A DNA stretch of 64,000 bases, taken from Kibdelosporangium banguiense. Lineage in GTDB: Bacteria; Actinomycetota; Actinomycetes; Mycobacteriales; Pseudonocardiaceae. Shown in pieces: positions 39,995 through 49,216 of the stretch; positions within the stretch are counted from its first letter, which is position 1, and every line of letters begins with the position of its first letter. The stretch spans positions 3,299,203-3,363,202 of the forward strand of contig NZ_JAGINW010000001.1 in NCBI RefSeq assembly GCF_017876405.1, given 5' to 3'. Under the pieces are notes generated by a model. That model was not told the origin of the DNA, did not search any database, and saw only the letters and a list, made by a program, of their open reading frames with translations. The translations under genes were made by a program, and so were the position numbers.

Positions 39995-40684
39995 TCACCC
40001 GTTTGGAAGAACGAGTGTGGCCCGTTCTGCCGCCCAATGTGCGTCCGGTTCGCCGGGGTTGCTCACCTGCACCAGTGAGCCGCCGCCTGCGAGAATGGCC
40101 AGCAGGCCGGTGATAACGCCGCCGGGAAATGTCCAGTCCATGCTGGACAGTGCTCGTTCGCTGGTCGACTCGGCCTTGGCCGCGGCGATGACCTCGGCGA
40201 CGGTCATCGACTCCAGGGCCTGATCTGTCTCAGAAACTTTGAGAAGCGGAAAGAATTCGTCGCCATAAATGCGGGACTCACTGATGTAATCCAGCGTGCC
40301 GTCGGGAGCCGGTCCGCGCACGCCCATTCCCATCGGGTCGAGCGACACGACGGCGTGCGCCTGCGCGCCGGGCGCCTCCCCGTCCACGGTCGTGAACGCG
40401 ACCACGGCGTCCTCGGTTGACGCGGTGATCCGGCTGCCGCACCACCACGCGCCCAGCAGGATGCCCGCGGTCTGCCAGTGCGCGGGCAGCCGTACGGCGA
40501 CCGAGTCGCCGGGTTCGACGTCGAACTCCTCGACCAGCCAGTTCGCGGTCTTCGCGGCCCAGTTCGCCAGCGTCGCCACGGAGAGTTCGACCCGGGTACC
40601 GGCAGCGTCGTCGTAGTGCGTGATCAGCGGCCGCGACCGGTCGCCGGCGAGCAGTGGCCGGAACAACGCTTCTGTGACGCTCAA
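39995..40684 (-). CDS. TIGR03089 family protein (AMP-binding-enzyme N-terminal domain only)
   Basis: The 229-residue protein resembles the N-terminal half of an acyl-adenylating enzyme (SVTEALFRPLLAGDRSRPLITHYDD, WLVEEFDVEPGDSVAVRLPAHW) but lacks the ATP-binding and catalytic motifs, as is normal for TIGR03089, found only in actinobacteria. The function is unknown. I choose TTG 40684 because GAGGGAG lies 6-7 nt upstream and the family N terminus begins there; an ATG at 40714 is open. Next to an LCP gene, it occupies the place of Rv3268 beside Rv3267. Confidence 0.8.
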   Translation of the reverse strand: MSVTEALFRPLLAGDRSRPLITHYDDAAGTRVELSVATLANWAAKTANWLVEEFDVEPGDSVAVRLPAHWQTAGILLGAWWCGSRITASTEDAVVAFTTVDGEAPGAQAHAVVSLDPMGMGVRGPAPDGTLDYISESRIYGDEFFPLLKVSETDQALESMTVAEVIAAAKAESTSERALSSMDWTFPGGVITGLLAILAGGGSLVQVSNPGEPDAHWAAERATLVLPNG

Positions 40685-40694
40685 GAAAACTCCC

Positions 40695-41888
40695 TCAGTC
40701 CACGCATCGCACACCGTCTACTGTGGCCGGCTGCTGCTGCGCGACCGTGCCGTTGAGCAACAACGGGCCCTTCGACGCGAACTTGGGCGGCTGACGGCCG
40801 AGCAGACCGGCGACGAACTCCTTCACCTTGGGCAGGTCCACTGTGATGATGCTCTGCCCGCGTTCGTTGCGCGCGCCGACCGCGACCACCGGGATCGTCA
40901 CGAACTCGATCTTGCCGGACGCCATCGAGCTCAGGTGCTTGACCAGGGTCAGGATGTCCAGGCCAGGGGAGACGACGATCGACTTGGAGGCCGCGTCGGT
41001 CAGCGCGTTCAGCTTGGTCTGGTCGGTCAGCGTGCCGGCGGTCAGCATCTGCTGCATGGCCGAACCGAGGAACACCTGCTGGCGGACGATCCGGTCGAGG
41101 TCGCCACGCGGCAGGCCGTCGCGCTGACGCACGAACGCGAGCGCCGACGTACCGGAGATCGTCTGCACGCCCTTGCGGAAGTTCGCGCCGGAGTTGGGAT
41201 CGCTGGTGCCGTGGTTCAGGCACACCGTCACACCGCCGATGGCCTTGGTGATCAGATAGAACCCGTAGAGGTTCACCTCCGCGTAGTGGTCCACGCGCAC
41301 GCCGGTGAGGTTCTGCACGGACTGGGCCAGCGCGGAACGGCCCTCGGTGTCGGAGATCCGCTCGATCTCCGCGCGGTCGGTCTTCCCTTCGGCCGCAAGG
41401 CGTTCGGCTGTGCGGTACTTCGTCGCGCCGTACGCCGCGTTGATCTTGTCCTCGCGGTAGCCGGGGATCTGGACGTACGTGTCCCGCGGGATGGAGATCG
41501 CGAAGCCCTTCGAGCCGTCCTTGGGCACGCGCAGCAGGATGATCGTGTCGGTATTTACGCCGTCAGAAGCCTCGGTTTTCAGCAGTGCCAACACAGACGC
41601 CGGCAACGGATGCCCTTGCGCGTCGGTACGGGTGTCGCTACCGACGACCAGATAGTCGTCGGCGCCGTCGTCCGCCGGCGGTGCCGTCTTCTGCACCTCT
41701 TCGGACAGCACGTCGGTGGTCGGTACGTTCTCGCGCACGGTTTCCACGCGGTCACGCGCCAGCCCGGCCGACGCGAGCGCTGCCGCCGAAGCCAATGCCA
41801 CGAGGACCCGACCGGTCATCCACGCGACGCGCCGCAGGCGTCCCCCTGACTTCCGATCCGGCTCGTGCGAAACCTCTTCGTCACTCAC
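40695..41888 (-). CDS. LytR-CpsA-Psr (LCP) family protein
   Basis: The 397-residue protein has a short cytosolic tail, one membrane helix (about residues 26-46, MTGRVLVALASAAALASAGL) and an external LCP domain with DTIILLRVPKDGSKGFAISIPRDTYV, the pyrophosphate-binding arginines, and later VRQRDGLPRGDLDRIVRQQ. LCP enzymes attach polyprenyl-pyrophosphate-linked glycans, here probably arabinogalactan, to peptidoglycan. It is shorter than the upstream copy and lacks the LytR_C domain. Start GTG 41888 follows GGAGAAG. The stop is 10 bp before the TIGR03089 start, suggesting one transcript. Confidence 0.9.
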   Translation of the reverse strand: MSDEEVSHEPDRKSGGRLRRVAWMTGRVLVALASAAALASAGLARDRVETVRENVPTTDVLSEEVQKTAPPADDGADDYLVVGSDTRTDAQGHPLPASVLALLKTEASDGVNTDTIILLRVPKDGSKGFAISIPRDTYVQIPGYREDKINAAYGATKYRTAERLAAEGKTDRAEIERISDTEGRSALAQSVQNLTGVRVDHYAEVNLYGFYLITKAIGGVTVCLNHGTSDPNSGANFRKGVQTISGTSALAFVRQRDGLPRGDLDRIVRQQVFLGSAMQQMLTAGTLTDQTKLNALTDAASKSIVVSPGLDILTLVKHLSSMASGKIEFVTIPVVAVGARNERGQSIITVDLPKVKEFVAGLLGRQPPKFASKGPLLLNGTVAQQQPATVDGVRCVD

Positions 41889-41966
41889 CGAAGCTTCTCC
41901 TCCCCACCCCCGGCGTCTCCTACGAGAGTAGTCACCCCAGTGTGGGGTCTCCCGGCTCGCCGCGAC

Positions 41967-43514
41967 CTAATTGACGCACGTCACCCCATCGGCGTTGATG
42001 CTCGGCTTGGGTGGTTGCTGACCGCTGGGGGAAAGACTGCCCGAAGGGGAAGTGGGGCGGCCCTGGGCGACCGGGCCGGTGCTCTGGCCGGACAGCACAC
42101 GGGCCATGTCGGAAGGGAAGTCCTGGCCGAGGATCGCGCGTACCTGACCTGGTTTGAGCGTGGCGTCGGCAGTGAGTTTGAACTGTGTGCCCAGTTCCGT
42201 GGTCACGCGTTCGGCGTAGGCCTGCTCACCGGGCCGGTAGAACATCGTCGAGGTGCGCTGCTGCTGCGTCGCGTCGCCGACCACACCCGGCAGAAAACCC
42301 TTTCCGGACAAGATGTTCTGCACCGCCGAGGCAAGACCCTTGGAATTCGATGCGTTACGTACATCCACCGTGATCTTGGTGTCCGAATTGGGCGGAACGT
42401 TCGCCGAAGTGGTCGGCTGCGGTGTGGTGGTGGGCTGGTTGCTCGATGACGGGGACGTGCGCTCGTCGCGGGTCAGCCCGCTGACGAACTCGTTGACCTG
42501 CTTGGTGTCGACCTTGATCACGTCCGCGCCGCCGAACTTGGCCGGGCCGAGCGTCGGGATGGTGTAGAAGTCGATCGCGCCGCTGGACAGGCCCTGCATC
42601 TGCTGGGCGAACGTGGTGATGTCCCAGCCGGTCGACAGCACCACGGACTTCTTGATCGCGGTCACCAGATCGCCGAGTTTGCCCATGTCGGTCAGCACGC
42701 CGGTGGACAACACCTTGTGCGCCAACGCGCCGATGAAGACCTGCTGGCGCACGATCCGGTCGAGGTCGCCGTCTGGCAGTTCGTAACGCTGCCGCACGAA
42801 CGAAAGCGCCGCCGCGCCCTCGATGGTCTGCCGCCCGGCCGGGAACTTCGCGCCGGAGCGGTACTCGTCCACCGGCTTGTTCAGGCAGACCTCCACGCCG
42901 CCGATGGCCCTGGTGATCTCGTAGAAGCTGGCCAGGTTGACCTCGGCGTACCGGTCGATGGTGACCGCCTTGCCGATCAGCGTCTCGATCGTGGCGATCA
43001 GGTTCTTGCGGCCCTCCTGTTTGGCCTTCTCCTCCGCCTGCTTCTTCGGCACATTTTTCTGCGATTTCATGGTGTCGTTGAACTGGTAGACGAAGGCCGA
43101 GTTCAGCTTGTGCTTGCCGAACCCGCCGGCCACCTCCACCAGGGTGTCGCGGGGGAAGGAGATCGCGACCGCGCGCCTGCCGTCAGTCGGGATGTGCAAC
43201 AGGATCATGGTGTCGGTGTTGCGCTCGCCGTCGTTGATACCGGCGTGCAGGATGTCCATGACCTCTTTGGGCAGCGGGTTGCCGTACGCGTCGTCGCGAC
43301 TGTCGAGGCCGACCAGCAGGATGTCCTGGGCGCCGTCGAGCGGCTTCGGCCCGGCCTGCTTCACCTCGGGCGCGATCACGTCCGTGGTGACGACATCGGC
43401 GTTCACGTTACGGAACGTGACATATGCATACGTGGTGAAGGTCAGCACAAGGACCGACGCCAGTGCGATTACGCACCGGGCCAGGTACAGCGCGAGACGT
43501 GCGCCGCTGCCCAA
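41967..43514 (-). CDS. LCP family protein with C-terminal LytR_C domain
   Basis: The 515-residue protein has an N-terminal membrane helix (about 10-30), an LCP domain (about 85-265, with TDTMILLHIPTDGRRAVAISFPRDTLVEV and YELPDGDLDRIVRQQ), and after a Ser/Thr/Pro linker a LytR_C domain (about 370-455, starting KITVDVRNASNSKGLASAVQ). It should transfer lipid-linked wall polymer to peptidoglycan. Start is TTG 43514, because AGGAGGAAGC precedes it directly. It is a paralogue of the following LCP gene; the Rv3267 position relative to rmlD is kept. The central domain of this copy has a longer lysine-rich insertion (MKSQKNVPKKQAEEKAKQEG). Confidence 0.9.
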   Translation of the reverse strand: MGSGARLALYLARCVIALASVLVLTFTTYAYVTFRNVNADVVTTDVIAPEVKQAGPKPLDGAQDILLVGLDSRDDAYGNPLPKEVMDILHAGINDGERNTDTMILLHIPTDGRRAVAISFPRDTLVEVAGGFGKHKLNSAFVYQFNDTMKSQKNVPKKQAEEKAKQEGRKNLIATIETLIGKAVTIDRYAEVNLASFYEITRAIGGVEVCLNKPVDEYRSGAKFPAGRQTIEGAAALSFVRQRYELPDGDLDRIVRQQVFIGALAHKVLSTGVLTDMGKLGDLVTAIKKSVVLSTGWDITTFAQQMQGLSSGAIDFYTIPTLGPAKFGGADVIKVDTKQVNEFVSGLTRDERTSPSSSNQPTTTPQPTTSANVPPNSDTKITVDVRNASNSKGLASAVQNILSGKGFLPGVVGDATQQQRTSTMFYRPGEQAYAERVTTELGTQFKLTADATLKPGQVRAILGQDFPSDMARVLSGQSTGPVAQGRPTSPSGSLSPSGQQPPKPSINADGVTCVN

Positions 43515-43683
43515 GCTTCCTCCTGTGATCGAATCCCCGTCTGGCCCACATTACTGGGCAACCGACGGTGACGGCTGGGAATGCGCTCACCTCTAATACG
43601 CTCGACAGCCACAAACAGTTGATCCGGCCGCACACAGGACATGACAGACTTGCGGCCGACATCTGGCACGAGAGGGGCAGCGA

Positions 43684-44679
43684 ATGCGGGTTCTGGTGAC
43701 CGGAGGTGCGGGTTTCATCGGCTCGCACTACGTGCGGCAGGTCCTGAGCGGCGCTTATCCGGCGCTGGCCGGTTCCGAGGTGGTCGTGCTGGACAAGCTG
43801 ACCTACGCGGGCAACATGGCCAACCTGGACCCGGTGGCCGGCTCGGAGCGGCTGCGTTTCGTGCGCGGGGACATCTGTGACGCAGGCCTCGTCAGCGAGC
43901 TCATGCAGGGCATGGATCTGGTCGTGCACTTCGCTGCCGAGTCGCATGTGGACCGGTCCATCCTGTCGGCGGGCGACTTCGTGCTGACCAACGTCCTGGG
44001 CACGCAGTACCTGCTGCAGGCCGCGCTGGACGCCTCGGTGGGCAAGTTCGTGCACGTCTCCACCGACGAGGTCTACGGCTCGATCGCCGAGGGGTCGTGG
44101 CCGGAGGATCACCCTCTGTTGCCGAACTCCCCCTACTCGGCCTCGAAGGCGTCGTCGGACCTGATCGCGCGGTCGTTCCACCGCACATACGGTCTGCCGG
44201 TGTGCATCACCAGGTGCTCGAACAACTACGGTCCGTACCAGTTCCCTGAGAAAGTGATCCCGCTGTTCGTCACCAATCTCTTCGATGGTGCGAAAGTCCC
44301 GCTTTACGGTGACGGGCTGAACGTTCGTGACTGGCTGCACGTGGACGACCACTGTGCCGGCATCCAGTTGGTGGCTGAGAACGGCCGGGCGGGTGAGGTC
44401 TACAACATCGGCGGTGGCACCGAGCTCACCAACCGTGAGCTGACCGAGCTGTTGCTCGAGTCGGTCGGCGCGGACTTCTCGATGGTGGAGCCGGTCGAGG
44501 ACCGCAAGGGCCATGACCGCCGCTACTCGGTGGACATCAGCAAGATCAGCGGCGAGCTCGGTTATCAGCCGAAGGTGCCCTTCGATCAGGGGTTGCGTAG
44601 CACGGTCGAGTGGTACCGGGACAACCGTTCGTGGTGGGAGCCGTTGAAGAAGCGCGCCGCGTTGGCATCGTCGCGATGA
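43684..44679 (+). CDS. rmlB: dTDP-glucose 4,6-dehydratase
   Basis: The 331-residue short-chain dehydrogenase makes dTDP-4-keto-6-deoxyglucose, the second step to dTDP-L-rhamnose. The NAD-binding motif TGGAGFIGSH opens the protein, STDEVYGSI and the catalytic YSASKASSD follow, and RCSNNYGPYQFPEK and YGDGLNVRDWLHVDDH complete the RmlB pattern. The ATG follows GAGAGGGG. The stop overlaps the rmlD ATG by 4 bp. It is divergent from the LCP genes. Confidence 0.96.
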   Translation: MRVLVTGGAGFIGSHYVRQVLSGAYPALAGSEVVVLDKLTYAGNMANLDPVAGSERLRFVRGDICDAGLVSELMQGMDLVVHFAAESHVDRSILSAGDFVLTNVLGTQYLLQAALDASVGKFVHVSTDEVYGSIAEGSWPEDHPLLPNSPYSASKASSDLIARSFHRTYGLPVCITRCSNNYGPYQFPEKVIPLFVTNLFDGAKVPLYGDGLNVRDWLHVDDHCAGIQLVAENGRAGEVYNIGGGTELTNRELTELLLESVGADFSMVEPVEDRKGHDRRYSVDISKISGELGYQPKVPFDQGLRSTVEWYRDNRSWWEPLKKRAALASSR

Positions 44680-45584
44680 CGGCCCTCGCACTGCTGGTCC
44701 CGGGTGGGAACGGGCAGCTCGGCCACGATCTCGTAGCCGCCGCGCCCGAAGGTTCTGTCGTACGCGCCCCTGGTTCCAACGATCTGGATGTCACGCAGGC
44801 CGGCTCGGTCGTCCGTGCGGTCGATGACCTGGTCGCCGCGGCAGCGGAAGCCGGCCTCCCGGCGATCGTGGTCAACGCTGCCGCGTACACCGCGGTCGAC
44901 GTGGCGGAATCCGCTCAGGCCAAGGCTTTCGCGGTGAACGCCGACGGTCCGCGGCTGCTGGCCGCGGTGTGCTCGTCGCGGCAGGTCCCGCTGGTGCACG
45001 TCTCCACGGACTACGTATTCCCCGGCGACAAGGCCGGACCGTACGAAGTGGACGACCCGGTCGGGCCGAAATCCGTCTACGGCATGACAAAGCTCGCCGG
45101 TGAGGCCTCAGTTCTGCGTTCTGGCGCGGACGCGTGGGTAGTCCGCACCGCGTGGGTCTACGGCGCCGGCGGATCCAACTTCGTCAAGGCGATCACCAAG
45201 CTCGAAGGCGAACGCGCCACGCTGTCTGTTGTGGACGATCAGCGCGGATCGCCGACGTGGAGCGCGGACCTGGCCTCGGGCCTGCTGGAGCTGGCCGGCC
45301 GGATCGTGGCGGGCAACGGGCCGGAAGGCCGGACGCTGCACTGCACCGGCGGCGGCGAGACCACCTGGTACGGCTTCGCCCGGGCGATCTTCGAGGAGCT
45401 CGGCGCGGACCCTGACCGCGTGAAACCGTGTACCACAGCGGAATTCCCGCGGCCGGCCAAGCGTCCGGAGAACTCCGTGCTGTCCCCGGCTTCCTGGGTG
45501 GACGCCGGCCTGACTGTGTTGCGGCCTTGGCGAGACGCGCTCGCCAAGGCGTTCCCCAGTTTTCAGGAAGACGCGCGCCGGTAG
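44676..45584 (+). CDS. rmlD: dTDP-4-dehydrorhamnose reductase
   Basis: The 302-residue reductase performs the last step to dTDP-L-rhamnose. It has the GGNGQLGHDL nucleotide loop, VNAAAYTAVDVAES, STDYVFPG, the catalytic YGMTKLAGE and RTAWVYGAGG. ATG 44676 overlaps the rmlB stop; the frame is open upstream to 44610 within rmlB. rmlA and rmlC are not in the window. The stop runs 22 bp into the convergent glycosyltransferase gene. The rhamnose supplied probably feeds the wbbL-like transferase at 53103. Confidence 0.95.
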   Translation: MTALALLVPGGNGQLGHDLVAAAPEGSVVRAPGSNDLDVTQAGSVVRAVDDLVAAAAEAGLPAIVVNAAAYTAVDVAESAQAKAFAVNADGPRLLAAVCSSRQVPLVHVSTDYVFPGDKAGPYEVDDPVGPKSVYGMTKLAGEASVLRSGADAWVVRTAWVYGAGGSNFVKAITKLEGERATLSVVDDQRGSPTWSADLASGLLELAGRIVAGNGPEGRTLHCTGGGETTWYGFARAIFEELGADPDRVKPCTTAEFPRPAKRPENSVLSPASWVDAGLTVLRPWRDALAKAFPSFQEDARR

Positions 45585-46645
45585 GCCGCGACCGTCGTTT
45601 CGGCGCACCGCCGCCATGTGTACGAGGCGGCGTGCGTCCGGCGCGCGGTCAACGTCGCCGGGGTGGGCGGTTCCTGTAGTGCCGCGCTCAACGCCAGTCG
45701 CATGGCTTCCAAGTCCCCAAAGGGAACGAGCGTCGCGTGCCCGCCCGCGACCTCACGCAGGGCCGGTACGTCCGAGCAGATGACAGGGACGTCGCAGGCC
45801 ATCGCCTCCAGCACCGGCAGGCCGAAGCCTTCGTCCCGGGACGGCAGCACCAGAGCCGAAGCGCCCGCGACCACCGTGCGAAGGTCTACATCGGACAGAT
45901 AGCCGACCGGGCGGACGCGATCGGACACGGCCGTGTGGCCAGGACCGGCGAGTACGAGCGGCGGCAGGTCGGGCGCTGACTCGTGCGCCTTCAGCAGCCA
46001 GTCCAAGCGCTTGCGCGGCCCGGCGGCGCCGACGAACAGCAGGTATTCCTCAGGCAGGCCAAGGCGTTTACGCAGATGGTCGCCGGGAGACCGGGAAGTG
46101 AACCACGCGGGATCGATCCCCAGCGGGGTGACCGCGATCCGCTCGGCCGGAAGGTCGAGTCGTTCAGCGACCACGTCGGCGACAGCCTGGCTCGGCGTGC
46201 AGACCATCGCCGCACGCTTCGCGGACCGCCGGACCAGCTCAGGCAGCTCACGGTCGCTAGGCGGCAGTTCGTCAGGCGCGTCCAGGAAGGCGAGGTCGTG
46301 AATCGTCAGCACACCGGCCGCACGCAAAGACGGCGGCAGCACGAAGTTCGTACCGTGCATGACATCGGTGAAACCCGCGAACAGCTCGATCGGCGGGAAC
46401 GGCGCACGCAGCCAGCATTTCCGCAGCAGCTGCGCGGAAACGGGCATCCCGCGCGCCCGGGAACCGTGCGGCAGCACGCGCCGCAGTCGTCTCCAGCCGC
46501 GCAAGGTGAACGCGACGGCACGCATGTCGACCTCGGGCATGGACGCGAGTTCCTCGGCCAGGGCAGAGGTGTACCTGCCAACTCCGGTCCGGGACCCCAG
46601 TAGTGGCGTCCCGTCCAAAAGTACCCGCAACCTGCCCTTGGCCAA
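45563..46645 (-). CDS. GT4 family glycosyltransferase
   Basis: The 360-residue GT-B-fold transferase has the N-terminal RVLLDGTPLLGSRTGVGRYT, a UDP/GDP-sugar region with PERIAVTPLGID and YLLFVGAAGPRKRLDWLL, and the C-terminal acceptor/donor signature SRDEGFGLPVLEAMACDVPV (E-x7-E). It is cytosolic. The TTG at 46645 follows GGAGG. It is separated from the upstream fusion glycosyltransferase by 5 bp, so they form one operon. Sugar donor and acceptor are unknown; the nearby manC and rml genes make mannose or rhamnose plausible. Confidence 0.88.
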   Translation of the reverse strand: MAKGRLRVLLDGTPLLGSRTGVGRYTSALAEELASMPEVDMRAVAFTLRGWRRLRRVLPHGSRARGMPVSAQLLRKCWLRAPFPPIELFAGFTDVMHGTNFVLPPSLRAAGVLTIHDLAFLDAPDELPPSDRELPELVRRSAKRAAMVCTPSQAVADVVAERLDLPAERIAVTPLGIDPAWFTSRSPGDHLRKRLGLPEEYLLFVGAAGPRKRLDWLLKAHESAPDLPPLVLAGPGHTAVSDRVRPVGYLSDVDLRTVVAGASALVLPSRDEGFGLPVLEAMACDVPVICSDVPALREVAGGHATLVPFGDLEAMRLALSAALQEPPTPATLTARRTHAASYTWRRCAETTVAAYRRASS

Positions 46646-46650
46646 TTCGC

Positions 46651-49140
46651 TTACCTCCCTTGTCCCAACACCCGGCGCAACCGGCCACCGGCTCGTTTCG
46701 CGAGCTCACGTGGCCCGCCGGCGTTGAGGTATTCCTTCATCAGCGCCACGTCCCGGCGCACTGTGGCCAGCGCGCCCAGCGGCTTGTCCGGCACCAGTGG
46801 CCCGGTACCGGTCAGACGGTCCGCGGCAGGCCTGGGGTTCCGGCAGAACTCGACCAATGGCGCGAGAACTGTCTCCCAGGTGTACCGCTCCCGCACGATC
46901 TCGATCCGTTCCCGGCACGACCGGGTGAATTCCTCGTCGTACAGGACTTTCTCCAGCGCCGCGGCCAGCGCGTCCGGGTCTTCGGCCGGGACCACCACGC
47001 CGAGGCGTTCGCGCTCGACGAGATCGGCGAACGAATCGCCTGCCGTGGTCACGATCGGCAGCCCGGACCACAGGTAGTCCAGCACGCGGGTGCGGAACGC
47101 GAAGGTGGTCTCGACGTGCTCGTAGTGCGTGGTCACGCCGCAGTCGGCGTCCAGCAGCCAGTTCTGCCGCTCGTCGAACGGCACCCAGGTCTCGTTGAAG
47201 ATCACGTTGCGGCCCAGGTCGAGCCGCGCGGCCAGCGACCGGGCCTTGGTGGCCATGTCCATCTCGCCGACGTCCGGGTTCGGGTGCTTCATGCCCAGGA
47301 ACAGCAGCTTCACGTCCGGGCGCGTGGGGCGCAGCCGGTCCACCGCGTGCAGCAGCGTCAACGGGTCGAACCAGTTGTAGATCCCACCGGCCCAGATCAT
47401 CAGCTTGTCGTCGGCACCGACGCCGGGCAGCGTGTCGCGCGGGCCGGGCCCGTTGCGCTGCGGCGGTTTCGCCGAGAGGCCGAACGGCGCGACGGCCAGC
47501 AGCGATTTCACTGACGGGTCGCTGTCGTAGAGCGTCGGCGAGAGCCTGCCGATCGCGCCGAAGTGACCGAGCCAGAAATGCCGCTGCCGCTCGGACGCGC
47601 ACAGGAAGAAGTCGCCGCGCAGCAACTGGTTGCTGAGCACCTCGGTGACGACCTCGACCACGTGCGCGCGGCGCGTGTCGGTGAGGTCCTTGCCCTGCTC
47701 GAGCTGCTCCAGGTGCATCGGGTCGTAGATGTCACAGACCACGATCGTATTGCTGGTCTTGAGTTTCGGCACCTGCTCGAGCACATGCCCCTGCATGATG
47801 ACGATATCGGCCCAGTCGACCTCGGGGCCCATGTCGGCAGGCGGCATGTACTTGACGGTGAAGGGCGCCTGCGGCGGGTCGGAGTGCGCGTTCATCGTGA
47901 TCAGCCGCACGTCGTGCTCACCGGCCAGCACGTCGGCCATGTTCCAGGCCCGGATCGCCGGCCCGGCCATCCGCTCGGTGATCGAGTCCGATGTGACCAC
48001 CAGGATGTTGCGGCGGTGGCCGTACACATCGTCCAGGTCCAGGGTCGCGACGAGATTCTGGTGCGCCAGCAGGTACCGCATCTCGGGCGCAGCGGGTTCG
48101 AGCGCGTTGCGCATCAACGGCAACAAGTCGCCGTCCGAACGTACCCGCGCGGCCTGCTCGATGGCGCGGGATTCGCGCAGTGACGGCAGCATCTCCACGA
48201 ACTGGTCGATTGCCAGCATCGCGGCCGCGGCCACCCTGGGGATCTCGATCGGATCCGAGTGATCGGGCCCGTTCGCGGGCCGGTTGGTGATCTCCAGCTG
48301 GGACGGGTCGATCCCGCCACGCGCGGTCGCGCGCCGGATCGACAGCGCGAGCGCCGCGGGCAGCACCTTGCCCAGGGCTTTCTCGGAGACGTTCTTGTAC
48401 AGCGCGGCCAGCGCGTTGCGCTCGAGCAGGTAGATCTCGCGCGAGTTGTCCAAAGTGGTCATCGACTGGTGGTGCTTGTGGTACGCCACCGAGGCGGGCG
48501 CGTACCGCACCCGCCAGCCACGCAGGTTGAGCCGCCACCCGAGGTCGACGTCCTCATAGAACATGAAGAACCGCTCGTCGAACCCGCCGAGCTCGCGGTA
48601 GGTCTTGGCCCGGACGAACAGCGCGCAGCCCGTGCCGAACAGGACGTCACGCGGAGTATCGAACTGGCCTTCGTCGAGTTCACCCTGATGGGTTTTGTAG
48701 CCCATGCCGAACCAGGTCAGGCCGCCGTCGACGAAATCGACGCGCTTGCCCTCCCAGTCGAGCACCTTGCTGGCGACCGCGGCGACTGTCGGGTCGGTCA
48801 GCAGTACGTCCACCGCGGCCCGTGCCCAGTTCCTGTCCGGCCGGGCGTCGTTGTTCAAAAACGCCACGACGTTGCCCTTGGCGTGCAGAACGCCCAGGTT
48901 GCAGCCACCGGCGAAGCCGAGATTGGTGTCCGACTCGATGAGCTGGACATCCGGCACCGAGGTCCTGATCCGCTCGATGCTGCCGTCGCCGGAGGCGTTG
49001 TCGACGCAGATGACCTGCAGCCGGTCGGCGGGATAGTCCAGGTCGTCACGCAGCGACCGCAAGCACGTGATGGTGTCCTCGGAGCCGCGGTAGTTGACCA
49101 CGATCACCGACACCACCGGTAGCAGCGCGTCGTCGGGCAC
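46651..49140 (-). CDS. Bifunctional GT2-GT4 glycosyltransferase
   Basis: The 829-residue protein joins two transferase domains. Residues about 5-240 are GT2 (GT-A): VVSVIVVNYRGSEDTITCL, VDNASGDGSIERI, NNDARPDRNW and FMFYEDVDLGWRLNLRGWR. Residues about 370-800 are GT4 (GT-B), with PAIRAWNMADVLAGEHDVRL, LMIWAGGIYNWFDPLTLL and DYLWSGLPIVTTAGDSFADLV. I place the start at GTG 49140, since GGAGG lies 4 nt upstream; a TTG at 49155 is also open. Such fusions probably build two successive linkages of one glycan. It is co-transcribed with the downstream GT4 gene. Confidence 0.88.
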   Translation of the reverse strand: MPDDALLPVVSVIVVNYRGSEDTITCLRSLRDDLDYPADRLQVICVDNASGDGSIERIRTSVPDVQLIESDTNLGFAGGCNLGVLHAKGNVVAFLNNDARPDRNWARAAVDVLLTDPTVAAVASKVLDWEGKRVDFVDGGLTWFGMGYKTHQGELDEGQFDTPRDVLFGTGCALFVRAKTYRELGGFDERFFMFYEDVDLGWRLNLRGWRVRYAPASVAYHKHHQSMTTLDNSREIYLLERNALAALYKNVSEKALGKVLPAALALSIRRATARGGIDPSQLEITNRPANGPDHSDPIEIPRVAAAAMLAIDQFVEMLPSLRESRAIEQAARVRSDGDLLPLMRNALEPAAPEMRYLLAHQNLVATLDLDDVYGHRRNILVVTSDSITERMAGPAIRAWNMADVLAGEHDVRLITMNAHSDPPQAPFTVKYMPPADMGPEVDWADIVIMQGHVLEQVPKLKTSNTIVVCDIYDPMHLEQLEQGKDLTDTRRAHVVEVVTEVLSNQLLRGDFFLCASERQRHFWLGHFGAIGRLSPTLYDSDPSVKSLLAVAPFGLSAKPPQRNGPGPRDTLPGVGADDKLMIWAGGIYNWFDPLTLLHAVDRLRPTRPDVKLLFLGMKHPNPDVGEMDMATKARSLAARLDLGRNVIFNETWVPFDERQNWLLDADCGVTTHYEHVETTFAFRTRVLDYLWSGLPIVTTAGDSFADLVERERLGVVVPAEDPDALAAALEKVLYDEEFTRSCRERIEIVRERYTWETVLAPLVEFCRNPRPAADRLTGTGPLVPDKPLGALATVRRDVALMKEYLNAGGPRELAKRAGGRLRRVLGQGR

Positions 49141-49216
49141 GACACCTCCAGGCAAGTTGGGTCTCTTAAGAGTGCCTCATCGAGCGAGACGGCTCATCAG
49201 TGGTTAGCCTGCGGCG

